Below are positions 10,735-24,093 of a stretch of 64,000 nucleotides of DNA, piece after piece (within the stretch, counting starts at the first letter, position 1; every line of letters starts with the position of its first letter). The notes beneath the pieces are model-generated. The model was not told the origin of the DNA. It searched no databases and worked only from the letters and a program-made list of their open reading frames with translations. A program made the translations under genes and the position numbers. The stretch is taken from the NCBI RefSeq assembly GCF_000247815.1, contig NC_021673.1, forward strand, positions 41,680,592-41,744,591. The letters run 5' to 3'. The stretch comes from Ficedula albicollis (Eukaryota > Chordata > Aves > Passeriformes > Muscicapidae).

Positions 10735-13615
10735 GTAAGGGCTGGCGGGGCCGGGCGCTGGCGGGGGATGGAGAGCGGAGCCGCGCGAATTGCGGGCTCG
10801 CCTCTTCTCGTTGGCGATTTTTCTGTCTCTTTCTCGGGTTCGGTGTCGCACGGAACCGAGCTGGTAGGCAGAAAGCAGGCGTGAGAGAGGCAGGAAGGTT
10901 ACTGTCTGCCCTCCCATTTATTTCTTTATTTCTTTTAATTTATTTTTTTTTCCCCAAGGGCTGCTGGCGTCGGCTAATTCCTTTTATTGTTTGGGGAGAA
11001 CAGTGCGGTTAACGCTATCGTAACAGCGGGCAGGTAGTGTGTTTGTTATGGCATGGGATGAAGATTGCTCTGGACAGCATCGGACAGAAACCACTTTTGG
11101 TGGGTCTTCAGTGATCTCTACAGTTTACTCACAGCTTAAAAGGATTTTGCTGTTAGAAAAGCTGTCTGCGGCAACTCAAACTTTTAATCAGCTGAGGAGG
11201 AGATGCTGTAGAGCTCGGAGGAGAGCTCGGAGCTAACTGTCTATAAATCTGGTGGAGTTTGTTTCAGGGCATTGCACTGGTTTTAATATTTCATTAAATA
11301 TTGAGGCTTATATGGCTGTACTCTGTTGCATTTTCAAAGGTCTAGAAAGAGAGGGTAACTAGTTTTGGAGAGTGTATGCAAGCGCGGACACTTCCATTTT
11401 CTTTCTTCTTTTCTTAATAATTTTAAAAATGCCAGCAGACTGGAAAGCAGGCCAGCCTCTCCTAGAGAGGCTGAGTGAAGTCTATGCTACCTGGCCATGA
11501 GCTAGTTAATTAAAGCCTTATTTTTATAATGCTATTGTATAATAGTCTGCTCTCTGAAAAGATTTCCTGTGTGACCAAAGGACAGTAACAAAAGAAAGCC
11601 AGCCCTAAACCGAAAGTTTGCAAACCCTGTCAGGACGCTGTATATGGAGGGAAGAAAAAGGAAAAAATACACACTTCACAAGGTGAAGTGTGACCTCACA
11701 GTCACAGATTAACAGTTTCAGTAAATAAACGAGCATCCTTTAGGAGGGAAAAGCCAAGGCAGGGCGCACGCACGTGCATATGGTACTGGGTGCACACATA
11801 CACATTGCGCTCCTGTGGCAAATTTAACTCATGGGACATTTGATGTGTGCAACTGTGTGTGGTGAAGTGCCACGAGGGAGGCTGACTTCTCCAGACTTTT
11901 GGTTTGAAGCATGTTAATCTGGCTGTGGTCGTGAAAGAATAAGTTATATTCCTTGTTAATAAAAATTACTTTCCCGTTAACGTTTATAGCCTGACTACTG
12001 CATTATATAAATTAACTAATTGTAAAAACTGCAATTCTGGCTGGTTGGAGTTGTGATGACACCAGAAGCATTCAGTATGGTCACAGCCTTGTAATTCATG
12101 GCACGGTTACCTCTCACTTCTCTGCTCTGCTATTTCTTTCGCTGCATCATGCAGATATTTTGTGGTATAAAATTCATCCTTTTCTACATTTTGTATTTTG
12201 GCGTGGAATTTATAATTTCTTCCCCCCTTCATTTCAAGGTCAATCCAAATAGCATTTTACCTTTGTGACCATTTAGTGTGTAATGTTGCTGTTGCAGCAG
12301 CAGCCCCGTCACTAGCTTGACTGCAATATCGCCTATAGCTTTAACTGTTTGGGGGATTGGGGGACGCAGGCTGATGCTATTCCTCAAAACCTGGCAAGCC
12401 AAGGACATGAAACAATTGATGGTGTTTTTTTGAAAGAACAATAGCCTCGAGTATTGGAGGAGAAATATTGGACATTCCATCCCTTTTACTCACGTAGCTT
12501 ACATTTTGCCAGTTGTCCTTTTTCTTTCCTTTTTTCTTCATTTTTTTTAACTTTGTAAAATAAACTTTTTGAGAAAATTAACCTTATATTTGATCTTAAA
12601 GTAGAAAAATAGCTTTTCTGAGCCATGACTTTTTTTAACTCCTTGCTTTAAAAAATAACTTGAATGCATTTTTATAGCTGGTATATAAAATTATCAACCC
12701 TGTGAAAAGTCATGTGCATCAGTGTTGGCACACTTGCACTTTTACAGTAAAAACAGGTAAAATTTCAAATCGGTGATACATTTTATATGCCTTTATTTTT
12801 TCTTATTTTCCTTGGTCCACAGTTAAGGATGTACATAAACTCTAAATAATAAACACACATGCACGTGCACATATATTTATATATATACATACGGATGCAA
12901 GTATTTCTCTTCTATAGACCATAAGGCTTTAAAGTAGTGCAGACAGGCAGCATCTGGATTTTGTTACCTTAAAGCTAGCCATCAGCTTCTGGGATGTTTT
13001 AAAGCAGTTAGATCCATTGTATGTCTAAAGCTAATAGTTGGGTAATCAAATAATCTTGTGGTGGAGAGCTGTATCTTTTATCATCCCTATTGGAGCAACA
13101 CATACAAATAAACCTTTGTACCATTCCAGCCGGCATGAGAACTTCAGCTTCTTATTTTCCAAAAACTGCTCTTTCTACCAAGCATGGTAGGATTCAGCTC
13201 CACAGAAAGAATGTGTTTTTATGCTCACAGTCATGCATGCTTGGGGTATGTGTGCATGCACATTCATTTGTAATTAAGAAAGAAATTCTAGGCTTTCTCA
13301 TGGCATTTCTGTACAGCTTCTGAAATTCGGAGTGGCAGCGTGTTCAACAGGCAGAGTTTGGAAATTCACGTTCCCCAGTGTGTTTGGGTGAAGTGCTGCT
13401 CTTTCTTTGCTTGTTTGGTGAAGTTGCCTTGGCTCTCCTTTGAGAAGTACTGCCTTACTGTACCTCACGTCCCGCTCACGGGGGAGCGCGGAGCCGCGCA
13501 GGATTCCAGCCTACAGGCTCTGCGTGTGTGTGTCTTCTAACGTGGCTAGCATGTTGTTGTGCAGAAAGGGTGTAAATGAATAGCTATATGGGTAATGGGA
13601 TTATAAATAGAAAAA

Positions 13616-13837
13616 ATGGATTCCATATGTTTGTCTGATTTCTTTAACTTTTTAGTGTTTTGTGGCGTTTTGTGGAACACAAAGCATGCGCTCATTCCAT
13701 TTACTTGTGCTCCTTCATTATCAAATGCCACCACTGAAGCTAAAGCCTTAATTTCAGGTTTAGGAAAAGCCATTGCCATCCAAAAAAGAGAAGAAGAGGA
13801 GGGTGTCAATCCTTATGAGATAATTGCAAGGAATTGA
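13616..13837 (+). other. Short coding-like frame, possible exon relic
   Basis: The last 40 or so codons of this frame, ending at a TGA just after 13834, have a protein-like mix: an Ala/Thr/Lys-rich helix-like part, then KREEEEGVNPYEIIARN. A pyrimidine-rich tract ending TTTAACTTTTTAG (to 13655) could act as an acceptor. No donor is needed if it were a terminal exon. I recognise no family. It may be chance, a retroposed fragment, or an alternative terminal exon. Confidence 0.2.
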
Positions 13838-13997
13838 ATATATCTTTTAAGGACAAACACTGAGTTTGAGGCAAGACAACCTTATTTCTGTTTTGGTGTG
13901 ACACTGTCTGACAAATTCAGTTTGAATGTACAGTTTTGAAACTTCTTTAGACAGATGCTGAGAGTAGGGAGAGAGTCCAGTTGTCCTAGAAGTTTAT

Positions 13998-14121
13998 TTC
14001 AGGGTAAATATTTCTGGTTACTGTTGTAAGTGAAGCATAGTCTTGCATTCTTTCTAATATTCAGGGTAAATATTTCTGGTTACTGTTGTAAGCGAAGCAT
14101 AGTATTGCGTTCTTTCTAATA
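13998..14121. repeat. 62-bp direct tandem duplication (two copies)
   Basis: Copies at 13998-14059 and 14060-14121 begin TTCAGGGTAAATATTTCTGG and end CTTTCTAATA. They differ at about three positions (TGAAGC/CGAAGC, GTCTTGCAT/GTATTGCGT). Head to tail with no spacer; somewhat older than the other local duplications. Confidence 0.92.
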
Positions 14122-16605
14122 GTGCAGGGAGTTCAGCAGTATTAGCTGAACTAATATGGTGGTTCAGCTCATTTATATCTGATGAGAATCTGTAGTACTT
14201 TTTTATTTCATTTTGAGATGTTATGAGAATTTCCTTAGTTGCATCCTTGCTAATGGTGTAACTACTCAAACAACTGGTTTATAGGAGTACATTGCAAATT
14301 GTCACGTAGAATGTTAACGATGCCAAATCTTGCATTATGATCTTATGAATTTCTTTCTTTTGTCTCTTGCTTGCCAAAGTATATTATTTTCTTTCTGCCA
14401 TTTAGCACAGAAGAAAACAAAAATAAGCACTATGAAATATCATGCAATGATGTGAAAAAGGGGAGAAAAATGTTAACTCTGAATATGCTTGAAAGAGTCT
14501 CCTTGATTTAGTAGGTGATATGTTTTATTTTTGTCCTCTGCAGCTTATGATTAGACCTTTTGCTGGGGTCAGCTTTCTTTGCAAACAGTCTACTGAAAAA
14601 ACCTGAATCATTTGGATAGAAAGGAGGAGGTGCCACAGTTACCTGTCGACAGGAATTGTTTGGTTTATGGTCTCTATACCTGCACTCGGGGTAAAAATGT
14701 GCCAGTTAAGCAGCTATTTCCGTGCGGTTTGCTTTCATGCATTCTCCAGATATTTCCTACTTATTAGTCATGGTTTGGGTCTTGTAGTTTAACTCTCAGG
14801 GTGTTGACTCTGTAATCCAGTCAGATGGCAGAAACACCCCAAAATGAGAGGCCGTGTTTGCAGTACTCACAGTACCTCTTCATCTCTCTATGCCTGATGC
14901 ATGTGTGAACACGTGCAAAAGTAAGAAGTGTGATTTCCCAACTCCTACCTGAATAAAACCCCATCTCTGTAGCTGTGAAAGGGATGCAGACTGACCTGCA
15001 AGCAAGAGGCCTTAATGAGCCTGATCCTGAAATGACAGATACATGCCCCAGCTGAGTGAATAACAGGTCGGGAGTTCAAACAGGTGTACTCAGAAGAGTT
15101 CAAATTTGATATAGTGACTTTATGGTAACACATTTGGGTGTGTGTTATGTCTCCCTTTTAACATTTCTTAGGACATCTTTTGGCATGAGGGAAGTGGGGA
15201 CTTCCTTCAGTTGTGTGGCATGAGCATACCTTCCTCCTTGCTCCATCACTCTCTTTTACAAAGTGTGATTTGGTGCAAAGCTCTTGCCTCTCTTCACCTT
15301 TTACCAGCCAATCCCGTGCTCTTTAGTCACTCACGTTTCTGTTTAGTGGGTTTACGGCATTCCCCACTTTTGGCCATCTGGCCATACAGAAGGCCTTGAA
15401 GAAAGCGTTCCAGATACGGAGATGCCTGACAGGGCTTCTCTGGCTGGTAGTGTTCAGATTGTGTTTGGTGCCTGGTGTGAAGCAGGGGTCAGGTGTAAGG
15501 AGTAATTCATCAACCACACACTGATTTCAGGCTGCATTTCCAACCATCTGCAGCTTGGATCGCTGCCAGAGCTCAAAAGTCTAGCTGGAGCCCATGTGAT
15601 TGTGCCAAAGTAAAGGCAAACACTTGCAAATAGAGAAATGCATTTCTAGGAATGAAGTTTGCTCGCACTTAGCCCCTGTTTGATTCAGTGTGTCACAGCA
15701 TGTTTTAAATGCCTCAGAGCGCTGCCCAAAAGGAATAGGAATTCATTTAAATGCCATTTAAAAGTATTTCAGCCTGGCTATGATTTTGATGGTAATTTTA
15801 ATCTATCTCTGGTATTTGCCAATTGGCTTAAACAATAAGGAAGATAAAAGTTGTGTTCCTCTGAAAAATGCAGATATGAAAATAATATGAGCTCATTTGC
15901 TTTCCATTTATCCTTGCATGCCTGGGTAAAAATACTTCTGTTGTTTTAAGGGACATGATGATATGTATTAAAATGGTCTTAAATTTCTTGATTAATCTTT
16001 CTTTCATATGTTGCCTCAATGCAAGTCTGTTTAAATTAAAAATGAACCCACCCACAAATGAAAGCACCAAATAAAAAAATCCCTGAAACAAGCAAACAAA
16101 CAAAAAAAAAAGCCCAGACCAAACCTGTGGAAAAGGAACGTTCAAATTTTTACTGCTTCTAATACTTACATATTATGGTAGTCTATGGCTATTTATTTTG
16201 AAAGCAGTTATTTTATTTCTGTAATAAAAGATGGAAGTTGCAAGCATTTGCCAGATGAGGCTACAATGATCTTGCTGTGGCGAGTGTCTTAATAGTTATA
16301 ATATAGAATGCCTTATACGTGATGCCCTTTCAAAATACAGTGCAGTGGTTGAGAAGTGAACTGGTTTGGGTTTTAATGCATGAAATCTTTTCAAAGAAAG
16401 CATGATAGTATGCTTGCACTTTAATTCAAGTATCTTGGTAAAAATCATCAGACTGTCAGTTCTTAAATTTCCATGAATTAAAAAACAGATAAGAAAAGGA
16501 TGCATTTCAAGTAGGATGTCTGAGTTCATTTCAGGTCTTGCTGTGAGTAGCCCGTATAGTATTCTCTTTGTAAGTAATTGCAAGGAGTGTTTTTCTAATT
16601 CAATT

Positions 16606-16640
16606 ATTTATCTATTTATTTATTTAATTTTTTTTTAAGG
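16606..16640. repeat. TTTA-type microsatellite and T tract
   Basis: Repeated ATTT/TTTA units with one CTAT interruption, running into an uninterrupted T run at about 16628-16636. Confidence 0.75.
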
Positions 16641-17400
16641 AGTGGGAAGTGAATTTTTCATTATCTATACTCCAGGCAGGGACTGAGTTTACTTGCAAAC
16701 AACCCCATTCTGGACTGTCCAGGAAGAAAAGCAGACTTCTTAAAAAAAAAAAAAAGAAAAAAAACAAACAAATACTCTGATTGCAGTTTTTTTTCTTGAA
16801 GAAAATAATTTTAGTGCTAGAAATTTTATGTAGAGGAAAATAGTTAATATGTCTCAAGAATTTGCTGCCAGTGCTGCATTAAAATTGTGTTTTGTAACAG
16901 TCTCATCAGCTACAGCTGTATGTGATTAAATAGTGTAATATCAAAAGCATGTGCGAATAAGAGCTTTTATGATATAGTTGTTCCATACCAGAGACTGCAG
17001 ATGGGCAGAGAAGGGAGAGAGAGAGCAGTAGTTTACTCAGATATTGTCAGAGCCTATACTCCAAGTAGTCCTGTAGTGGTGTTTTGCAATTGTTTTCCCA
17101 CTCATATGGGCAAGATTGAGTAACAAAGGGAAGGTTAGAAGTAAACAGTTTTACAAAGAGAACTATTCCAATTAAGCAGGTATCAGCCCAAGAATGGTGT
17201 CTACTGATGCAGAATGATGTACCAATATTTTAAGTAGAGGATAAACAATAATATTATTGAATAGAAGTTAGAGGGATCTGTTCTGCTTCCTTTGAAAAAT
17301 CGATGAAAAAGATTCAGTTGTCTTCAGCAAGACAGAATCAGGCCCACAAAGCACATACTGATCACCATGGCAAAACCAGGACAGCTGAACAATATGCAGG

Positions 17401-17421
17401 TTTTTTTTTTTAAAAAAAAAA
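17401..17421. repeat. T11A10 inverted homopolymer
   Basis: Eleven T followed directly by ten A, a perfect inverted repeat with no loop, then a short CAA repeat. Possible source of slippage or cruciform; no function inferred. Confidence 0.8.
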
Positions 17422-20400
17422 CAACAACAATGACAAAAGAAATAAAAACAGTAAATCAAAATGCCGAGGACATGGCTCATCTGATACTTAACAGCATTTT
17501 GTGTTTGCTGTGGCTATAATTTCTATTTGACATTATTTATCATGATTTATAATTTTAGAGAATTAGCAGCGTAAACCAGACGCTTTGTCTTTCTGTCTGT
17601 TTCTCTCTCTGCCAGTTGAGATACAATTTATACAGAGGGGAAGTCTAATTGCCATAGGAGATGTCTCGCATGGAGCCAGAGCCTATAATGAAGATTAACA
17701 ATTCCTATAAGAGACCAAGTACGCTTAATCCACAAAAAAAGTACCAGAGAGCTGGTTTTGCTTTTAGTTATGTAATTCTCAAGGTAAAAATTCTTTGTAG
17801 CCTCTTTGAAATTTGAAACAAGTCAGTTTTCTGTGTCGATCTTTCTTGAGGATACAGTGTTTCTAAATGGAGAACTTAAGCAAAGGTTGCTTGTCCTATC
17901 TGTAGCTGCAGAATGGAAGCTCCTGTTGAATTCCTCAGTCATACTGCTTTTTATATTTTGTTGGTTTACAGCAAAGTCTAATCTCTTCTCCTTGAAGTTC
18001 TTTATAACCTGAAAGACTTCAGATCTGACATTGTCGAATAGGAGAAAAAGATTGTTTTTCCTGCTTTTTGGATGACAAGACTTTTTTTATTTTTTTATTT
18101 TTTAAATTTTTTTATTTTTTTCCCCCCATCCTTCCTTCCTTCCTTCTGTCTTTTTTATTCGTCTTGTTTGGTTTTGGGTTTGCTTGTAACTATGGTGGAA
18201 ATAAATTCCCTCTTTGCCTATTTGTTGTAAAGTTAACTTCAGTATCAAATGTGACAGTTCATTAAAAAGTAAATATTTACATTTTTAAGTGCTTCATTTG
18301 ACGTATATTTATGCAAATGAAATTGTTTGGACAGATTTTCTATGAGGGTTCCTCTGTTAATTGTATTGACTTCATTCAGATGCAAATGAATGAAATAAAC
18401 CACCTGACGTATATAGATCATAGTAGAAGCCAGAGGACACATAAGATTGCATGTTTACAATGTAAAGCACTCTGATATTTTGTTCCTTGTTGGTGTCTTC
18501 CTGACACATGTTTTATGGTTAGTACCATGTGGTTGATGATGATTTATGTGCTGTCATGTTGTGGAAGTGATGTCACTCCCATGTGATTCAAATTTATTCA
18601 AGAAGATAAGTTGTTGAACAGATTTGTGTTCCCCCTCCCCAAGTATAAATCAACCAGCAGTTTGTTTTTATTCTGTGAGTTTGCATTCATAGACTTAATC
18701 CTGAAGCTGTGCTTAAATACTGTCTTGCAGAAAGTGACAGAGTAAAGAGGGAAGGTCTTACTGGTGGACCAACATGGTTTTGTTGTATTTAACTGACTGC
18801 TCATTTGGCTTCTGTTCCACTCCCTTCCCCACCCACTTTCACAGCCCTTCCTCTGCCCGGCTATATTTAGAGACCAGCCAGGCTGAGCCACTCAGAGCTC
18901 AGTGTTGAGGCTGCACAGGGGCCTGACCTTTCTGCCTTTGGCCAGTGGGAGATGGCAGGACTGGATCAGCCAGCAAGGCTCGTGTGTCTCACCTGCGGGA
19001 GACTCTGGTTCTTTGGAACAGCGTGTGATGCAGTCTAGTTGCCTTCTCGATTGAGAAGCTGGCAACATTTGTGCCAGGGTCATGGGAGGGTGAAAGGCAG
19101 ACTGAAGTTGCAGTGGGTAGGGCAGAGGGCTGTTTTGGATTTTGCAGCTGGCAAATCCTTGAGGTGGTGCATTGGTGACTTGTGAGATAAAGGGACGTTA
19201 GGGAACTTGAGGTGGAGGCGTTTCACCAGAGGATGAAATAAGGGAGCCTGGTGTACCGCTACATCACAAAAGGTTTTTAAAGCTAGGTATCCATAGTTAC
19301 AACAGGAGAGTAAAAATCTAGATTTCAGGGACTCACCTGGTGTAATGTCCTCCTTCCCTTTAAAGAAGAAAGTGTTTGGCAGTTCTTAAACCTGGAATGA
19401 TGTGCCTGTGTGAATTCCCCGGTGCTCAGAGAGCTGCCTGTTTAAAGTTTGCTCTATTTTCCCCTCTTGCTCTAATTTTTCTGGCTGCGGAAAAAAAATG
19501 GTATTGCAATTCTTAGCCATATAAGGGACTTGATAGTTTCTTTATGTGGTTGGGAATTGTTTCTCCTTTTGGCCTTCAAAGGCTGCTGCTGCTGCTGAGT
19601 ATGCTTTAAAGGGAAGGAACTACTTGCTTAGACAAAGGCTGCTATCCTTATATCTTCTCTTTCTCACTTCTCTCTGACCTTTTATTGGGGGACATGCATA
19701 TAAATAAATTCTGCTTTTGGTGTCATGCAAGTTGATGGATACTCTTACAAAGAGAGAAGCATAATGGGAAATGCAGTCTTCATTTCTGTTCTCTCATTTT
19801 GTAGTGATGAATTTGGTTTGGTGCCAGTTAGTAAGTACACGACCTTTTCCCTACATCTTTTGATTCATGACAGGGAGTGTCAGAGCTGTGTTAGTGATCT
19901 CTCGTTACAGCTTTTAACAAACTATGAAATATTAAAAATGAATTAGGTCACTTGGAGCTCGACTAATATGTCAGTGATGCAGGATGGTGATTTCATATTA
20001 ACAAAGCATAAAACACAGCTTAAAATACAAAATTCGGATTTTTGTGAAGATGGACGGCAGGGACATATTGCTTTTAAGTCAGGACCTTTTTATTTTGAAA
20101 ATGTAGACTTTTAAAGACAAACCAAACAAGATATTTTGCAAAGATGGTGTTATCAGCCACATTCATTTAGTGTTCATTCCAGAAACTCATATCAGCCTCA
20201 GCCTAATTGGAGCTAAGTTTTTCAGTGTATTTACTTTAAGATCAGAACTGCCGACAAGACTTCTTTTAGTATCAGCTGAGATGTGTCTACACAGCTGTCG
20301 ACGTTCTGCTGAGCTGCTGTACACAGCCCGGTAATCTACCACATGTAACTGAATGGTACAATATGCACTCGTTTGGTGTGCGAATGGCGCTTCTGGAATT

Positions 20401-23066
20401 GCTCAGTGGAAGGGAGACTGGCGATAAAAATGTGCTGTGAACGGCACAATGAATAAGGTAAAAAATAGGACCGATAGCTCTTAGACAAGCCTCTGCCTGG
20501 TTTTGCAGTCATGAAAACTACCTTTAATATGACTCTATACCTGCAAGACATCAGGGAAAAGTCAGAGGCACCGCAGTCCTTCAGATGTTTGACAAAGCGT
20601 GCAGCAGGACTTGGTAAGCTGAAAGCTTTACCTAGGCTGTATTAAGACGACGTTTACTGTGTCAATGTAGAGCTGCACTAAGTGTACTGTTAAACAATCC
20701 TTCATGAAAACAAGCATAAAGCAGACATATTGCTGTGGCCTTTAGCAAAGCAGCTGGGAACTTTCTGCCTGGGGGAGCATCACACTCATTGCGTTTCATG
20801 TTTGTGCTTTTTGTGTCTCTTTGGAGCTTTTGCATCCTAAAGAAATACCTGGGTTGGTCCAAATATTTCCACATCCTTTTTAATATTGCTTTTATTGTGA
20901 GTGTCAGCTAGTGGTGCAAGATGGAATAATAATTAAACTGGCTGATGTATGGTGACTCCACAATGACAGTAATAGTACATGCTGATCAATTGCCTCACAG
21001 ATACAGGTGTGCAATGCACTGAGTTGTCTTGAATTTGGAGATTATGGATATAATTCCTGTCTCTAGGAACAGCTGTGAGAAAGATGTAGACTCCTGGACC
21101 ACCAGGACATACTTGTTATCTGTGTGATTTAGAAGCCTTGCCGGCCACTCAGTTTCTGCTTTGTATCTCTGCCATTTTATGAAATCACTGTAATTGTATA
21201 CAGTTGTCCCTGTGCAACATGCAATTTCCTGTAGTTTGAAAAGCTTTCAGCTTAAGATTGTCTAAACTTAATAGCATAAACATTAATTTACTGTGTTAGA
21301 TGGGTTATTGGGTGTTTTTAGCATGCATAAGCCTGGCAATAATTGTGCTGGACAGAAAAAATAAGTTTTGTTTCCTTCACTGTCTGCCCTGCTTTGACTT
21401 AAATGGATCCCTGGTGATGGTAGTACTTAGCATGTAGCAGTCATTTCAATTTTCAGTGGGCTGTATAAACATTAACTAATCTTCAGAGCTCATTCTGAGA
21501 GGTGCCTTAAACACGTTATTTGCTCATGCAGTGGCTGCATGCAAGTAATGACCTCAGCTTTCAGAAGCCTGTACTGGATTATCAAGAGTTGGGGGATAGA
21601 TGGTGCGCATCCGCACCTCTCTCTTTGGGCAGAATCTGGAGGTGGGGAATTCTGTTTCTGCTTTATGAGCAAATGTGGTGCATGAGTGCTCTAAGAGTGG
21701 ACAAAAAGCTGGAAAAAATAAGGGGAAAGCATTTTCAGAAGGTGACATGTTCTTCTCTGGTTATCCAGAAGTGTTGAGTGCCCACAGCTTTAGCAGATGG
21801 AGTTCTCAAAGACATTTGACACTAAACCCAATGTGACTCACGCAATTACAGAGCACTTTGCAAGACCACTTACCTGAGGCAAGTGCCTGAACGTGCCTGC
21901 TGGTTCAATATTACCTCTTGAGCCTTTCTGCCAGGGAGAGGATGAATGGAGCAGGGCGAGAGGATGCACTTTCTGAAGGAGGGGAATTCCCTGTTGTGTC
22001 CCCAGTGCCAGGGAAGGAGGTTGACTGAAGGAGGAGTCCTGCTAAGGTGGCTGGAAATGGTGTTTGACCAGTGCTGTGAGGGGCAGATCAGGGCCCAGCT
22101 TGCAGTGTTTTAGAGATTCAAACGGTGTTTGGCACAAGTGTCTCCAGGAGACAAAAACTTTTAAGAGACACGTGGACAAGGATGCAAAGGACTTCTTCAT
22201 TCTTCCAAGTAAAAGAGAGAAAAAGGCTTTCAAACAGTGCATGTGCACAGCCTCCAGTCCCACTGGCCCTTGCCAGCTTTGTCAGGCACTGATGGGAAGG
22301 TTACAGAAAAACAACTGCCACAATTCCACCAACGCTGTGTAAGGAAACTGGTCTGTGTTCAAGTCCTTCAGGTTAATATTTCAAATCTGCAGCACCCTGT
22401 TAATCACCAAGGCAATAGCAAAGAAGTTATTTATGGGTGGGTGTTAGCTAAGTAGTAGCTGATAGATACAGAACTGTCACAGGCATTGGTTTTCTCATGC
22501 CTGACGTTGTGTGCCTTGCCAGTACTTATTTTAGATTTTCTGTTGTCATTACTCTTTTTATTCCCCTCACCTTGGTTTGTAACAGTATCATATGTGCTTC
22601 CCTCTCTGTTGTGTTGGAAATAGTTGCATTTTTAAAAATCACAGCTTGTTTGGCTCAAAGGTACTTCATGGATGGGAGAGGAATGATGATATTCTTGATG
22701 CTGATAACTTCTTGTGTCCCAAGGGTTTTGTTATAAATATGTGAAAACACTGCAAACAAGGGTTGATTACTGGTGTTTTAAAACTGAGCAAGGAACTGTG
22801 CCAATGGCCACAAAGATGTAGATTGTGATTTTACAATGTGTGTTGAGGAATGAAGTAGGACTGCCATGCTCCAGCAACAGCCGATGGAGTAGGTGTTTAT
22901 GCTTCATCTCTCCTGGTCTTTTAGCAAGGGAGTAAATTATTAGTTGTTTATTATTTCTTAACCTTCAGTGGGTGACTTCCTTTCTGCACTAGTCAGCTAT
23001 TTTGAGGTAGAGATAGGTGGATTTTATTTCCTTCCTCCTCTTTCCCACATTCTCATTTGCTCTCAG

Positions 23067-23079
23067 GATAGATTGTCAG
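23067..23079 (+). other. Candidate 13-nt microexon between strong splice signals
   Basis: A long pyrimidine tract (23028-23066: TTCCTTCCTCCTCTTTCCC..., ending TTTGCTCTCAG) is followed by GATAGATTGTCAG and then a consensus donor GTAAGT (23080-23085). The two signals frame a 13-nt exon on the RBMS3 strand. Thirteen nucleotides would shift the frame if joined to exon 1. It could instead be a decoy or a recursive-splicing relay within the long intron. No expression evidence is available. Confidence 0.2.
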
Positions 23080-23477
23080 GTAAGTTCATGCCTTCTTTTT
23101 TACCAGCCTGGGGGTCAAAGAGGTGATCTGAAGCTTAGGTGACAAGGACAGACCTTGAAAGAGCTGAGGCATAAGGGCATAATTACCATGAAATGAATGT
23201 AAGGAAAGCCAGAAGCCTTATTTCTATTCTACAATTTGTCCATCGTTTGTGATTTAGCAAATCTTCTTCTTTACCAATGTCTTTGTTTTGATTCCCTCCC
23301 TTGTTTTGTTTTTCTCCTTAGCCTTTTAAGAACTCTGCTGGTTCTCTTTTTTTTCACCTAATTCTAATGTGCATGCCATGGTGTTTGTTCTATCATTTGA
23401 CCATCAAAACTTTTTTGTTACATATAGATCTTGCTGTTGTGTTTCCTAAGCCAATCATATTCTTCCCCCTCCCCCCC

Positions 23478-23752
<275 letters not shown>

Positions 23753-23772
23753 TTTTTTTTTTTTTTTTAATG
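23753..23772. repeat. T16-AATG, right copy flanking C block
   Basis: T16 followed by AATG, matching 23478-23495 apart from T count, and continuing into ordinary intron sequence (GTATTTTACTG). Confidence 0.85.
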
Positions 23773-23804
23773 GTATTTTACTGTTTACAGACTGCCTCTG
23801 TGCA

Positions 23805-23975
23805 GTTTGTGCTGAGCTGTGTACAAAGCCAGGGTAAGAGATAGTCCCTGCCTGCAAGAGTTTATGAGCAATGTAAATAAGGCAGCCTCAAAGGTGGGTA
23901 GGAACAGCAGAGGAGAGAAGTGAGGTGCCTGGTAGGAGATTGTGTTGCAAAGCAGTGCCAGGACCTGGATGGTAG
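23805..23975 (-). mobile_element. Decayed MIR/L3-like sauropsid repeat
   Basis: The order of motifs is GCTGTGTACAAAGCC, then GATAGTCCCTGCCTGCAAGAG, then TAAATAAGGCAGCC, AAGGTGGG, GAACAGCAGAGG and GTGCCAGGACCTGG. This follows a dispersed reptile/bird repeat with a GCTGTACAAA...ACAGTCCCTGCC...AAAGGGTGGGAGGGGAAACAGAGGCAC layout that ends in the MIR-type CAGTGGCAGAGC block. It is well diverged, so the family name is tentative. Confidence 0.55.
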
Positions 23976-24072
23976 ATGGCAAATAGTGTTTGTTGTTTAC
24001 CCATATACTCTGTGCTACTCCATCACCTTGGGAATGAGTCACTCTGCTTTCCCAGTTCATGCATTGCTGATC

Positions 24073-24093
24073 TTTTTTTTTTTTTTTTTTTTT
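24073..24093. repeat. T homopolymer of about 20 nt
   Basis: Uninterrupted T run between GCTGATC and CCATTTTC. Simple repeat only. Confidence 0.8.

Noticed and set aside
10660..10884. 74-codon frame as a complete small protein
   Set aside because: Codons 1-25 match the RBMS3 N-terminus and the frame then runs over a GTAAGG donor into intron; reading on is not meaningful.
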